From Selenomonadaceae bacterium (GTDB taxonomy: Bacteria > Bacillota > Negativicutes > Selenomonadales > Selenomonadaceae), in the NCBI GenBank assembly GCA_017527075.1, contig JAFXQM010000018.1, positions 62,001 to 126,000 of the forward strand: a stretch of DNA of 64,000 nucleotides, read 5' to 3'. Made by a program: the position numbers and the translations under genes. Of this stretch, positions 51,410-59,298 are shown piece after piece (positions within the stretch are counted from its first letter, which is position 1; every line of letters begins with the position of its first letter). The notes beneath the pieces are model-generated. The model was not told the origin of the DNA and ran no database searches. It was given only the letters and a program-made list of their open reading frames with translations.

Positions 51410-52627
51410 TCATTCGTAACGCAAAGCTTCAATCGGGTCGAGGCGCGCTGCCTTCCGCGCGGGCAGCAGTCCGAAAAAAATTCCGACGAAGAGCGCAAAG
51501 CCGAAACTCGCGGCGATACTCAACGAGCTGATGACGGTCGTGAAGCCGCCGAATTTTGAAATTAATTGCGCGGCGACGACACCGACGCCGATTCCGATAA
51601 TCCCGCCGATTACGCTTATCATCGTCGATTCGATTAAAAATTGGAGCATGATGTTGCTGTAAGTCGCGCCGATTGCTTTGCGGATTCCAATCTCGCGCGT
51701 GCGCTCTGTGACGGAGGCAAGCGTGATGTTCATGATTCCGACACCGCCGACGATTAACGAAATGCCCGCGATTGCGCCGAGCAGCAGAGTTATCATCGTC
51801 GCGGAAGAATTCATCATCTCCATGAGGCTGGTCAGGTTTCGGACGTTGAAGTCGTCCTCGGCACCCGCGCGGATTCTGTGGCGTTGGCGGAGAAGTTTTT
51901 CAATGTTGCTTTGAACCTCGTCCATCTTGTCCGCGTCGGAGACTTGCACGTTGATTGAGCGGACGTAAGTGACGCCGACCAATCTTTCCTGCGCGGTGGT
52001 CAGCGGAATTAAAACTGTGTCGTCTTGGTCTTGCCCGCCGCTCGATTGCCCTTTGCTCTCCAGCACGCCGATAATCGTGTAAGGCGCGTTGCCGATACGA
52101 ATTTTTTTTCCGACGGGATTGACGCTCTCGAAAAGATTCGCGGCGACGGTCGGACCGATTACCGCGACGCGATTGCGAACGTCGACATCGTGCGCGCTGA
52201 AAAATAAGCCGCTCTTGAGCTCCAGCGATTGAATCGCGACGTATTCGGGGACGACGCCGGTTACGGTCGTGTTCCAGTTCTCGTGCCCGTAAACAACTTG
52301 ATAACTGCCCTGCACCGTCGGCGAAACGTACTCCACGTTTTTAATTTTTTTCTTGATGGCTTCGGCGTCGTCGTAAGTCAAAGTGATGACGGAACCCGCC
52401 GCGCCTCTCATGCCGCCGCGATTCGCGCTGCCCGGCATGATAATCAGCATGTTTGAACCGAGCCTCGAAATGTTGTCGAGGATATTTTTTTTGACGCCCA
52501 TGCCCACGCTCACCAGCGCGATGACACTCGTCACGCCGATAATCACGCCGAGCATTGTAAGGAACGTTCGCAACTTGTTCGCGCCCAGACTCCTCCACGC
52601 CATCTTCAAAAGTTCGGTGAAAAGCAT
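51410..52627 (-). CDS. MacB-family ABC transporter permease
   Basis: 405 residues from ATG 52627 after GGAGG. N-terminal TM with SLGANKLRTFLTMLGVIIGVTSVIALVSVGMG, a MacB periplasmic core domain (about 50-265), then FtsX-like three-helix bundle (LLGAIAGISLIVGGVGIMNI, TREIGIRKAIGA, GLLPARKAARLDPIEALRYE). In the family it exports macrolides, lipoproteins, toxins or peptides with an ATPase and a MacA adaptor. Its ATPase gene (53747) is separated from it by a glycosyltransferase gene; no adaptor gene is seen. Confidence 0.9.
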   Translation of the reverse strand: MLFTELLKMAWRSLGANKLRTFLTMLGVIIGVTSVIALVSVGMGVKKNILDNISRLGSNMLIIMPGSANRGGMRGAAGSVITLTYDDAEAIKKKIKNVEYVSPTVQGSYQVVYGHENWNTTVTGVVPEYVAIQSLELKSGLFFSAHDVDVRNRVAVIGPTVAANLFESVNPVGKKIRIGNAPYTIIGVLESKGQSSGGQDQDDTVLIPLTTAQERLVGVTYVRSINVQVSDADKMDEVQSNIEKLLRQRHRIRAGAEDDFNVRNLTSLMEMMNSSATMITLLLGAIAGISLIVGGVGIMNITLASVTERTREIGIRKAIGATYSNIMLQFLIESTMISVIGGIIGIGVGVVAAQLISKFGGFTTVISSLSIAASFGFALFVGIFFGLLPARKAARLDPIEALRYE

Positions 52628-52674
52628 TTGAACCTCCAAAAAATTTTTTTCAAGCGGCGTTGACTGTCAACCAC

Positions 52675-53736
52675 TCACGGATGACTGGGGGGGGGGATTA
52701 AGAACGCCCGCTCGAAGCTCGGAATGTACGGATAAAAATTTATCAAATGGAAAAGGAAAATCGGATAAGCGGCGTGCACTCCGAAATATCTTTTGAAAAC
52801 TTTTTCGACGACCGCGCGAACATTTTCGGGGACGCGCCCGTCACGATAATAAGCTTTGCCTTTAACGTAAGCAAGTGTCATGACGTTGAAGACCCGCGCC
52901 GCCACCAGATACTTGAATTCGGGGTGCGCGCGGAAAATTTCGTAACGTTCGTCAAGCCGCTCGAAGTCCGCGCCGTCTTCAATCAATTTGCTCAGCGATT
53001 CTTCCAGACGTTCCAAGGAATACATTTGCGCGCGGTTTTGGTTGGTGCTCCTGCTTTTGGAGTCGGGGGCGTCGCGGTAAATGTAATAAATTTCGGGCGT
53101 CTTGACATAAACCTTTGCCAAGAAAAGCCAGTGCAAATAATTGCCGCGCGTGTCCACCAAAATTTTGTTGTCCATGACGAATTCGCGGCGGAAAAAAGTG
53201 TACGGAATATCGCCGAAGTAATTTGAGGAGTAAAAGAATTCTTTGAAGCGGGAAAGTTGGTCGTCGGGCATGACGGTGACCTCGTCGACTTTTTGAGTTT
53301 CGGGGGACATTACTTGGAGAGGAGTGCCATGCTTGATGACGCCGCCGGGCGGTGATTTTAAAAATCGGATGGTGTGGACGATATCGGCGGAAAATTTTTC
53401 GGCGGTCTCGTAAAGATATTGCAGGGCGTGCGGCAGATACATATCGTCGCTGTGCAGGACGGCAAAATATTTTCCTGCGGCGTCGAGGAAAAGTCGGATG
53501 ACCGTCGGGTTCTCGCCCAAATTTTTTCCGTTGCGTTTGAGGCGAATTTTCCCCGCAGAAATTTCGGCGGCATAATTTTCTTCGACGAATTCCGCCGAGC
53601 CGTCGGTCGAGCCGTCGTCGCGGACAACGATTTCAAAATCTTGAAAGGTTTGAATGAGCACGCTGTCAATGCACTGTTCAATGTAATGCTTGCGGTTGTA
53701 CATTGGAATGAGGATTGAAATTTTCGGCGCGTCCAT
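52675..53736 (-). CDS. Family 2 glycosyltransferase with a C10 tract at the 3' end
   Basis: 353 residues from ATG 53736 after AAGGAG. GT-A motifs: KISILIPMYNRKHYIEQCIDSVLIQTF, FEIVVRDDGSTDGS, and the DxD-like LHSDDMYLPHAL. It transfers a sugar in surface-glycan synthesis. The gene lies between the ATPase (10 bases away) and permease (47 bases) genes of an ABC exporter. Ten C residues (52687-52696 as G on the + strand) sit in the last codons. Gain or loss of one C changes only the last 5-12 residues. Confidence 0.85.
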   Translation of the reverse strand: MDAPKISILIPMYNRKHYIEQCIDSVLIQTFQDFEIVVRDDGSTDGSAEFVEENYAAEISAGKIRLKRNGKNLGENPTVIRLFLDAAGKYFAVLHSDDMYLPHALQYLYETAEKFSADIVHTIRFLKSPPGGVIKHGTPLQVMSPETQKVDEVTVMPDDQLSRFKEFFYSSNYFGDIPYTFFRREFVMDNKILVDTRGNYLHWLFLAKVYVKTPEIYYIYRDAPDSKSRSTNQNRAQMYSLERLEESLSKLIEDGADFERLDERYEIFRAHPEFKYLVAARVFNVMTLAYVKGKAYYRDGRVPENVRAVVEKVFKRYFGVHAAYPIFLFHLINFYPYIPSFERAFLIPPPSHP

Positions 53737-53746
53737 AATTTTCTCC

Positions 53747-54457
53747 TTAAACAATGTCGATGACTTCGCTTGAGCCCTTGGAAATGTCCATGGTGATTTG
53801 CCCGTCCTTGACGAGGATTTGGCGGTCGGCGGCCTGCGCGATATCGGGCTCGTGCGTGACCAAAATTATCGTTGAGCCGGTCTTGTGCAGGTCGCGGAAA
53901 ATTTCCATAATCTCGCCCGTGGATTTTGTGTCGAGGTTGCCCGTGGGTTCGTCCGCCATGAGGATTGCCGGCTTCATTGCGATTGCCCGCGCGATTGCCA
54001 CTCTCTGTCGCTGGCCGCCCGAAAGTTCGCCGGGCAAATGTTGTGCGCGGTCTTCGAGGGAAACTTTTTTCAGCGCGTCCATCGCCCAAGCCAGCCGTTC
54101 CTTCGAGCCGACGCCCGCATAAACCGCAGGCAACGCGACGTTTTCCAAACTCGTCAGTTTCGGCAGCAGATTAAAATTTTGGAAAACGAAACCGATTGTC
54201 TTGTTCCTGATTCGTGCCAGGTCGTCGTCGGAGAGTCCGCTGACTTCCTGCCCGAGCAATTTGTATGAGCCGACGGTCGGGCGGTCGAGGCAGCCGAGGA
54301 TATTCATCAGCGTTGACTTGCCCGAGCCCGAAGGACCCATCAGCGCGACGAATTCTCCTTCGTCGATTACCAAGTCCACGCCGTTGAGTGCCGCCACCGT
54401 CTCCGAGCCCATCTTGTAAAGTTTTTTCACGCCCGTTATCGTCACGACGTTTGACAT
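53747..54457 (-). CDS. MacB/LolD-type ABC transporter ATP-binding protein
   Basis: 236 residues: [22 protein letters not shown] (Walker A and following typical of LolD/MacB), [50 protein letters not shown] and VTHEPDIA. It energises the permease at 51410-52627. Stop is 10 bases from the glycosyltransferase start, so ATPase, glycosyltransferase and permease form one leftward operon. Preceded by a TTAG-type repeat. Confidence 0.92.
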   Translation of the reverse strand: MSNVVTITGVKKLYKMGSETVAALNGVDLVIDEGEFVALMGPSGSGKSTLMNILGCLDRPTVGSYKLLGQEVSGLSDDDLARIRNKTIGFVFQNFNLLPKLTSLENVALPAVYAGVGSKERLAWAMDALKKVSLEDRAQHLPGELSGGQRQRVAIARAIAMKPAILMADEPTGNLDTKSTGEIMEIFRDLHKTGSTIILVTHEPDIAQAADRQILVKDGQITMDISKGSSEVIDIV

Positions 54458-54490
54458 AATTCCAAACTCCTAACTCCAAACTCCTAACTG
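54458..54490. repeat. Two 14-bp units of the TTAG-type repeat
   Basis: TCCAAACTCCTAAC occurs twice in tandem (54461-54488), i.e. GTTAGGAGTTTGGA on the minus strand. It fills the 36-base gap between the nadK stop and the ABC ATPase start. Confidence 0.75.
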
Positions 54491-54493
54491 AAT

Positions 54494-55384
54494 TCAGCTC
54501 CACATTTTGCCCTTGAGGACGTCGTAATAATTTTTGTCGTCGAACTTGACGATGTGCGCGGATTCTTTTGCCTTGCGGACAACAACTTCGTCGCCGGGCT
54601 GAATCTTGTGGCTTACTTGACCGTCGAGCGTGACCATTACGTCTTGGGTCGCGGAAATTTTAATCAGCACTTCGTCGTCCTCGTTGACGATAAGCGGCCG
54701 CATTTGGAAAGTGTGCGCGCAAATCGGCGTAAGGAGCAAGGCGCGAATGGTCGGATTTAAAATGGGACCGCCCGCGCTCAGCGAGTAAGCAGTCGAACCC
54801 GTGGGGCTGGACACGATGATTCCGTCCGCCTGATAATCCATGAGATGCGTTTGGTTTATGTGCAGTCCGAGGCGCAACATGCGCGCGACGCCGCCTTTGG
54901 TTATGACCACGTCGTTGATTGCGTTGCCGAGAAATTTTTCGCCCAGTTCGTTGCGAATGTATCCGCTCAAGAGCAAACGGTTTTCGACGCGATATTGTCC
55001 CGCCAAAATTTTTGCAAGACGGCTTTCAAGTTCGCGCGGCTCGATGTCCGCCAAAAATCCCAGCGTGCCCAAATTGATTCCGCAGACGGGAACATTTTGC
55101 CCGCTGAATCTCCTGCACACGCCCAGCAAAGTTCCGTCGCCGCCGATTGACAGAGCCATATCGACGTGAACGCGCTCGACGCAGGGCAAGCCGTATTCGT
55201 CCTTGCGAAATTGTCGCGCCTCGGTCGCGGGCATGACTAGCCGCACGTTTTTGTTTTGATAGAAATTAAAAATGCGGTCGACGATTTCGCCCGCGCGCCG
55301 CTTGCTTATGTTCGGGCAAACCGCCAACTGCATCATGCCGGCGTCCACACCGAACACCGTCCCGAAAATATTTTGTCTGGCCAT
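54494..55384 (-). CDS. nadK: NAD kinase
   Basis: 296 residues from ATG 55384 after AGAGGGG. Signatures: LSIGGDGTLLGVCRRF (GGDG, catalytic Asp), NLGTLGFLADI, NAINDVVITKGG (substrate NE/D), DYQADGIIVSSPTGSTAYSLSAGGPIL, and LDGQ. It phosphorylates NAD to NADP with ATP or polyphosphate. Follows tlyA/dxs on the same strand, a gene order common in Firmicutes. Confidence 0.95.
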   Translation of the reverse strand: MARQNIFGTVFGVDAGMMQLAVCPNISKRRAGEIVDRIFNFYQNKNVRLVMPATEARQFRKDEYGLPCVERVHVDMALSIGGDGTLLGVCRRFSGQNVPVCGINLGTLGFLADIEPRELESRLAKILAGQYRVENRLLLSGYIRNELGEKFLGNAINDVVITKGGVARMLRLGLHINQTHLMDYQADGIIVSSPTGSTAYSLSAGGPILNPTIRALLLTPICAHTFQMRPLIVNEDDEVLIKISATQDVMVTLDGQVSHKIQPGDEVVVRKAKESAHIVKFDDKNYYDVLKGKMWS

Positions 55385-55435
55385 CGTCAGTCCCCTCTTC
55401 AACCAAGAGTGGTCTCGCAGAACATTGTCGTCACT

Positions 55436-55652
55436 GCCGCAGCTCGTTCCTTCGATTGGACATGAAAATCTTTTTTGAGTTATGAACTTCCTTTCTTTGC
55501 GTGCCCAAAGAAAGGAAGCGAAAGAAAGGGCACCTCGCAGGGGCGTTGGTCGCTCAAAGTTCGAATTATCGAATTACCCGTGCCTGGTGTGCGCCGGATG
55601 ACGCCATCACGGCGTCAGACGCGGCGCGGCGCGCGTCCATGCGCGCCTCTGA
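55436..55652 (+). repeat. Dispersed three-hairpin element, copy H
   Basis: It fills the 275-base gap between nadK and tlyA. Plus orientation. Boundary GCTCGTTCCTTCGATTGG (from 55443). Hairpin 1 CTTCCTTTCTTTG with loop CGTGCC (55487-55518), GGGCAC (55528-55533) complementary to GTGCCC. Hairpin 2 GACGCC-ATCAC-GGCGTC (55600-55616). Hairpin 3 GGCGCGCGTCCATGCGCGCC (55628-55647). Confidence 0.9.
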
Positions 55653-55659
55653 TTCGTCG

Positions 55660-56454
55660 TCAATCCAAAGCCGCGTGCGCCGATTCAACCGCCGATAAAA
55701 TTTCAACATCAATCGCCGATGAATTTTTCGCCAAATGTGCAAGGTATTCGATGTTTCCTTCGGGTCCTTTAACGGGCGAAAAGTCCAAGCCCCTGACCGC
55801 GAAGCCGACGCCCGCCGCGAAGTTCAAAACTTTTTCGATAACTGCCGCGTGAATTTTTTTATCGCGGACGACGCCCTTCTTGCCGACGTGCTCGCGCCCC
55901 GCCTCAAACTGCGGCTTAATCAACGCGACGACCTCGCCCGAATCCGTCAGCACGTCGAACACCACCGGCAAAACTTTTTCCAGCGAGATAAACGCCACGT
56001 CGATTGACGCGAAGTCCGGCACCTCGTAAAAAAAATCTTTGCGGGTGACGTTGCGAATGTTCGTGCGCTCCATGTTCACGACGCGCAAATCGCTGCGCAG
56101 TTTCCACGCCAGCTGCCCGTAACCGACGTCAATCGCGTAAACTCTTTTCGCGCCGCGCTGAAGCATGCAGTCGGTGAAGCCGCCCGTCGACGCCCCGACA
56201 TCCGCCGCGATTCGCCCGTTCAGGTTGATTTTGAACACGTCGAGAGCCTTTTGGAGTTTCAAGCCGCCGCGACTGACGAAGGGCATTTCCTCGCCGAGAA
56301 TTCTAATCTCCGCGTCGTCGGAAATCAACGCGCCCGCCTTGTCGACCTTTTGCCCGTTGACCAAAATTTTTCCCGCCATAATCATCGCCTGCGCGCGCGT
56401 GCGGCTGTCGAAAAATTTTTTCTCCGTCAAAAAAATATCGAGCCGTTGTTTCAT
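55660..56454 (-). CDS. tlyA: TlyA-family rRNA 2'-O-methyltransferase
   Basis: 264 residues from ATG 56454, overlapping the dxs stop (ATGA). N-terminal S4 RNA-binding domain (MKQRLDIFLTEKKFFDSRTRAQAMIMAGKILV), linker with SRGGLKLQKAL, then FtsJ-like methyltransferase (AADVGASTGGFTDCML for SAM, DVAFISLEKVLP, ALIKPQFEAG with the catalytic Lys). In mycobacteria TlyA methylates 16S and 23S rRNA and sets capreomycin sensitivity. Confidence 0.95.
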   Translation of the reverse strand: MKQRLDIFLTEKKFFDSRTRAQAMIMAGKILVNGQKVDKAGALISDDAEIRILGEEMPFVSRGGLKLQKALDVFKINLNGRIAADVGASTGGFTDCMLQRGAKRVYAIDVGYGQLAWKLRSDLRVVNMERTNIRNVTRKDFFYEVPDFASIDVAFISLEKVLPVVFDVLTDSGEVVALIKPQFEAGREHVGKKGVVRDKKIHAAVIEKVLNFAAGVGFAVRGLDFSPVKGPEGNIEYLAHLAKNSSAIDVEILSAVESAHAALD

Positions 56455-58352
56455 GTCGTCACCGTCAAGAAGCCGAAAATTATTTCGTTGAGCCGTTCGA
56501 GAATTCGTTGGGAAATTTTTTCCGCCGTCAGCCCGCACAAGTTCAGCAGCTCCGAATGCGCGCCCTGCTCCACGAATTTATCTTTTATGCCGAGGCGCAA
56601 CAGCGGTGTGGAAATTTTTTCGTCCGCCAAAAACTCTGCGACCGCCGAACCGAATCCGCCCGCCAGCGTTCCTTCCTCGCATGTCACCAAAAGTTTTGCT
56701 CGCCGCGCGGATTTTTTTATCAGCTCCGTGTCGAGCGGCTTGACGAAGCGCGCGTTGATTACGTCAACGAAAATTTTTTTCTCGCGCAAGATTTTCGCCG
56801 CCGCCACGCAAGAATTTACCATCGCGCCGACCGCGAAGACCGCCGCCTCCGCCGAAGAATTTTCCACGACGACTTCCGACTTGCCCCAAGGAATTTCTTC
56901 GGGCACCTCCGAGACTTCCACGCCGAATCCTGCACCGCGCGGATATCGAATCGCCGCGGGGAAATTTTTTTGCAACGCCGTGAAAATCATTTGCCGCAAT
57001 TCGTTTTCGTCCTTGGGCGCGAGGATGTTCATGTTCGGAATCGTCCGCAGATACGCCAGGTCGAACGCCCCGTGATGAGTTGCGCCGTCCTCTCCGACGA
57101 GCCCCGCCCTGTCCAGGCACAAAAGCACCGGCAAATTTTGCAGGCAGATGTCGTGGAGGATTTGGTCGTAAGCGCGCTGCATGAACGTGGAGTAAATCGC
57201 GACGACGGGTTTGAGCCCGCCCGCCGCCATGCCCGCCGCCAATGTCACCGCGTGCTCCTCGGCGATGCCCACGTCGAAAAATCTTTGCGGGAATTTTTCC
57301 GCGAACTTTTTCAAGCCCGTGCCCGAAGGCATTGCCGCGGTTATCGCGACGATTTTTTCATCACGCGCCGCGCAGTCGATGACCGCCTGAGCAAAAATTT
57401 CCGTGTAACTCGGCGGGGATTTTTTCTTGAGCACCTGACCGGTCGCCTTGTCGAACTTGCCGACGCCGTGAAATTTTTCGGGCGCGGTTTCGGCGGGCGG
57501 ATAACCCTTGCCCTTGGTCGTGTTCACGTGAATCAGCACGGGCGCGTTAATCACTCCGACGCGGCTGAAAACGTCTTTCATGCCGCCGATGTCGTGGCCG
57601 TCCAGCGGACCGAGATAAGTGAAGCCCAAAGCCTCGAACATTGCGCCGGGGAAGACCGCCGCCGACACGCCCGCACGAACGGAATTCGCCGCCAGCAAAA
57701 TTTTCTCGCTGATGTCGCGGAAGGGAATGTTCTTTACGAAGTCCTCGAACTCGCGCTTGGCTTTATGGAACTGCGGCTTGAGACGAATCTTTGACAGGTA
57801 CTCAGAAAGCGCGCCGACGTTTTTGTCAATCGACATTTCGTTATCGTTGAGGACGACGAGTAAATTTTTTTTAAGTTGCCCCGCGTGATTGAGAGCCTCG
57901 AACGCCATGCCGCCCGTCAGAGCTCCGTCGCCGATGACCGCGATAACTTTGCGCTCCACTTTTTCAATCTCGGCGGCGATTAAAAATCCCAGCGCGGCAC
58001 TGATTGACGTTGAGGCGTGACCGACGCCGAACGAATCAAAAGGCGACTCGGCACGCTTCGGGAAACCCGTGAGTCCTCCCAAAGTCCGCAGCGTGTGGAA
58101 TGTGTCGCGTCGCCCTGTTAAAATTTTGTGCGTGTAAGCCTGGTGTCCGACGTCCCAAATCAGTCTGTCGCGGCTGAAATCGAACACCGAGTAAAGTGCC
58201 AGCGTCAACTCGACCGTGCCCAAGCTCGGCGCGAGATGTCCGCCGTTTTTCGCGACCGTCGTCAAGATTAGCTCGCGAATCTCGCCCGCCATTTGCTCCA
58301 GCTCAGCCAAGCTCATCGTGTGAAGTTCTGCGGGCGAATTTAATCTTTCCAA
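56451..58352 (-). CDS. dxs: 1-deoxy-D-xylulose-5-phosphate synthase
   Basis: At least 633 residues. Thiamine diphosphate motifs: DVGHQAYTHKILTGR, GHASTSISAALG, VIGDGALTGGMAFEALNHAG (metal/ThDP site), later EHAVTLAAGMAAGG and VAIYSTFMQRAYDQI. First step of the MEP isoprenoid pathway. The TTG at 58352 is the first standard start, yet the AAAAGGAG (58370-58377) is about 18 bases away. The homologous N-terminus suggests starting a few codons earlier at a non-AUG codon (ATT/ATC near 58363-58368). Confidence 0.94.
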   Translation of the reverse strand: MERLNSPAELHTMSLAELEQMAGEIRELILTTVAKNGGHLAPSLGTVELTLALYSVFDFSRDRLIWDVGHQAYTHKILTGRRDTFHTLRTLGGLTGFPKRAESPFDSFGVGHASTSISAALGFLIAAEIEKVERKVIAVIGDGALTGGMAFEALNHAGQLKKNLLVVLNDNEMSIDKNVGALSEYLSKIRLKPQFHKAKREFEDFVKNIPFRDISEKILLAANSVRAGVSAAVFPGAMFEALGFTYLGPLDGHDIGGMKDVFSRVGVINAPVLIHVNTTKGKGYPPAETAPEKFHGVGKFDKATGQVLKKKSPPSYTEIFAQAVIDCAARDEKIVAITAAMPSGTGLKKFAEKFPQRFFDVGIAEEHAVTLAAGMAAGGLKPVVAIYSTFMQRAYDQILHDICLQNLPVLLCLDRAGLVGEDGATHHGAFDLAYLRTIPNMNILAPKDENELRQMIFTALQKNFPAAIRYPRGAGFGVEVSEVPEEIPWGKSEVVVENSSAEAAVFAVGAMVNSCVAAAKILREKKIFVDVINARFVKPLDTELIKKSARRAKLLVTCEEGTLAGGFGSAVAEFLADEKISTPLLRLGIKDKFVEQGAHSELLNLCGLTAEKISQRILERLNEIIFGFLTVTT

Positions 58353-58378
58353 CAGCCCCGTGATAATCGCTCCTTTTC

Positions 58379-58452
58379 AATTAGGAATTAGGAGTTAGGA
58401 ATTAGTAATTTGTTTTTTTCATTCCTAATTCCTCATTCCTCATTCCTAATTA
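58379..58452. repeat. Inverted TTAGGAA/TTAGGAG heptamer arrays
   Basis: TTAGGAATTAGGAGTTAGG (58382-58400) on one side and CCTAATTCCTCATTCCTCA (58425-58443) on the other, with a T7-containing middle. They can pair as a long imperfect hairpin, and the last unit includes the stop codon of the minus-strand gene 58450-58956. Possibly its terminator. Confidence 0.7.
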
Positions 58453-58956
58453 AAGATATGCCGCGTCTTTTCTCTTGTAAAGTTTGCCGTCGACAATCAG
58501 CTTTGCCTCGTTGTATTCAACGTCGACAACCGAAGCCACAGGAATTTTTTGCCAGTTGGGCTCGGGGCTCGTGTAGTGCATGCCCGCGATTTGCGAGCCG
58601 TCCGCGCGATAGCAAACGCGTTCGGAGATGTGATAATATCTGTCGTTGCCTTCGGTCTTGAACTGAATCGTCGTGATGTCGTAGGACAGGTTCTCGATAC
58701 CCGCCGGCACGATTGAGTAGTCGCGATACCAATCGATGAGAGCTTGACGACCTTTGTCGCTGTAGCGCATGCAGAACTGCGCGTTGAACGTTTCATCTGC
58801 TCTTTCCGCCGTCATTTGGCTGACGGTTACCGAGTCCGTGTCGAACAAAATTTCGTTGTCGTTGTCGTCGGTGTAAATCTGCACCCAGCTCGCCGCCAAC
58901 GCCGTCGCCGCGCTCATCATGATAACGAGCAACGTCGTCAAAAAAATCTTCCTCAT
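58450..58956 (-). CDS. Exported protein of unknown function (surface-adhesin E-like)
   Basis: 168 residues from ATG 58956 after AAGGAG. Signal peptide MRKIFLTTLLVIMMSAATALA. The mature part begins ASWVQIYTDDNDNEILFDTDSVTV, and this W-x-x-I-x-x-D...FDxxSV pattern resembles the Adhesin_E/NTHi surface protein E-like domain, with two later cysteines (FCMRYS, RVCYRAD) that could form a disulfide. Likely periplasmic or surface protein. Assignment tentative. Confidence 0.65.
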   Translation of the reverse strand: MRKIFLTTLLVIMMSAATALAASWVQIYTDDNDNEILFDTDSVTVSQMTAERADETFNAQFCMRYSDKGRQALIDWYRDYSIVPAGIENLSYDITTIQFKTEGNDRYYHISERVCYRADGSQIAGMHYTSPEPNWQKIPVASVVDVEYNEAKLIVDGKLYKRKDAAYL

Positions 58957-59050
58957 TACAAAACACTCCTTAAAAAATTTTTTGGGATTGAACGCCGCCT
59001 TTATTCGGCGCGCGCATGTGAATTTCCTTTCAAACAAAAAAAAATTTCCA

Positions 59051-59078
59051 CGCCGGCAACGTGACGTTGCATCCGGCG
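59051..59078. repeat. Isolated hairpin-2-like module of the dispersed element
   Basis: CGCCGG-CAACGTGACGTTG-CATCCGGCG: inner stem GCAACGT/ACGTTGC and the motif GTGA...CATCCGGCG exactly as after hairpin 2 in copies C, E and G, but with a different stem sequence. It lies in the 183-base gap between the exported protein and the beta-roll remnant. Confidence 0.55.
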
Positions 59079-59139
59079 GGTTTGCTTTTGGGCGTTGAAA
59101 ATTTCTAACAGCTAACAGCTTACTTCGGCGAGTGTTTCA

Positions 59140-59283
59140 TCAAAATATTTTTTCCCTCGTCGTAAATGGGAATTTGTTCGCGCCGCCGCTGTTGTAAATA
59201 GAATCGTTGCCGTCGCCCGAATCGATTGTAACCTTGTTGCCGCCCACGAGCGTGTTGCTCTTGATGTTGTAAATGTCCGCCAT
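59140..59283 (-). CDS. Truncated beta-roll (RTX-like) protein remnant, 47 aa
   Basis: ATG 59283 after AAGGAGATG; 47 codons: MADIYNIKSNTLVGGNKV, TIDSGDGNDSIYNSGGAN then FPFTTREKIF. The GDGNDSIYNSGG unit is a calcium-binding beta-roll nonapeptide (GGxGxDxxx type), as found in hundreds of copies in large adhesins. Only one unit remains, so this is probably the intact 5' end of a deleted adhesin gene. The expressed short protein could still be made. Confidence 0.55.
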   Translation of the reverse strand: MADIYNIKSNTLVGGNKVTIDSGDGNDSIYNSGGANKFPFTTREKIF

Positions 59284-59298
59284 AAAATCATCTCCTTA

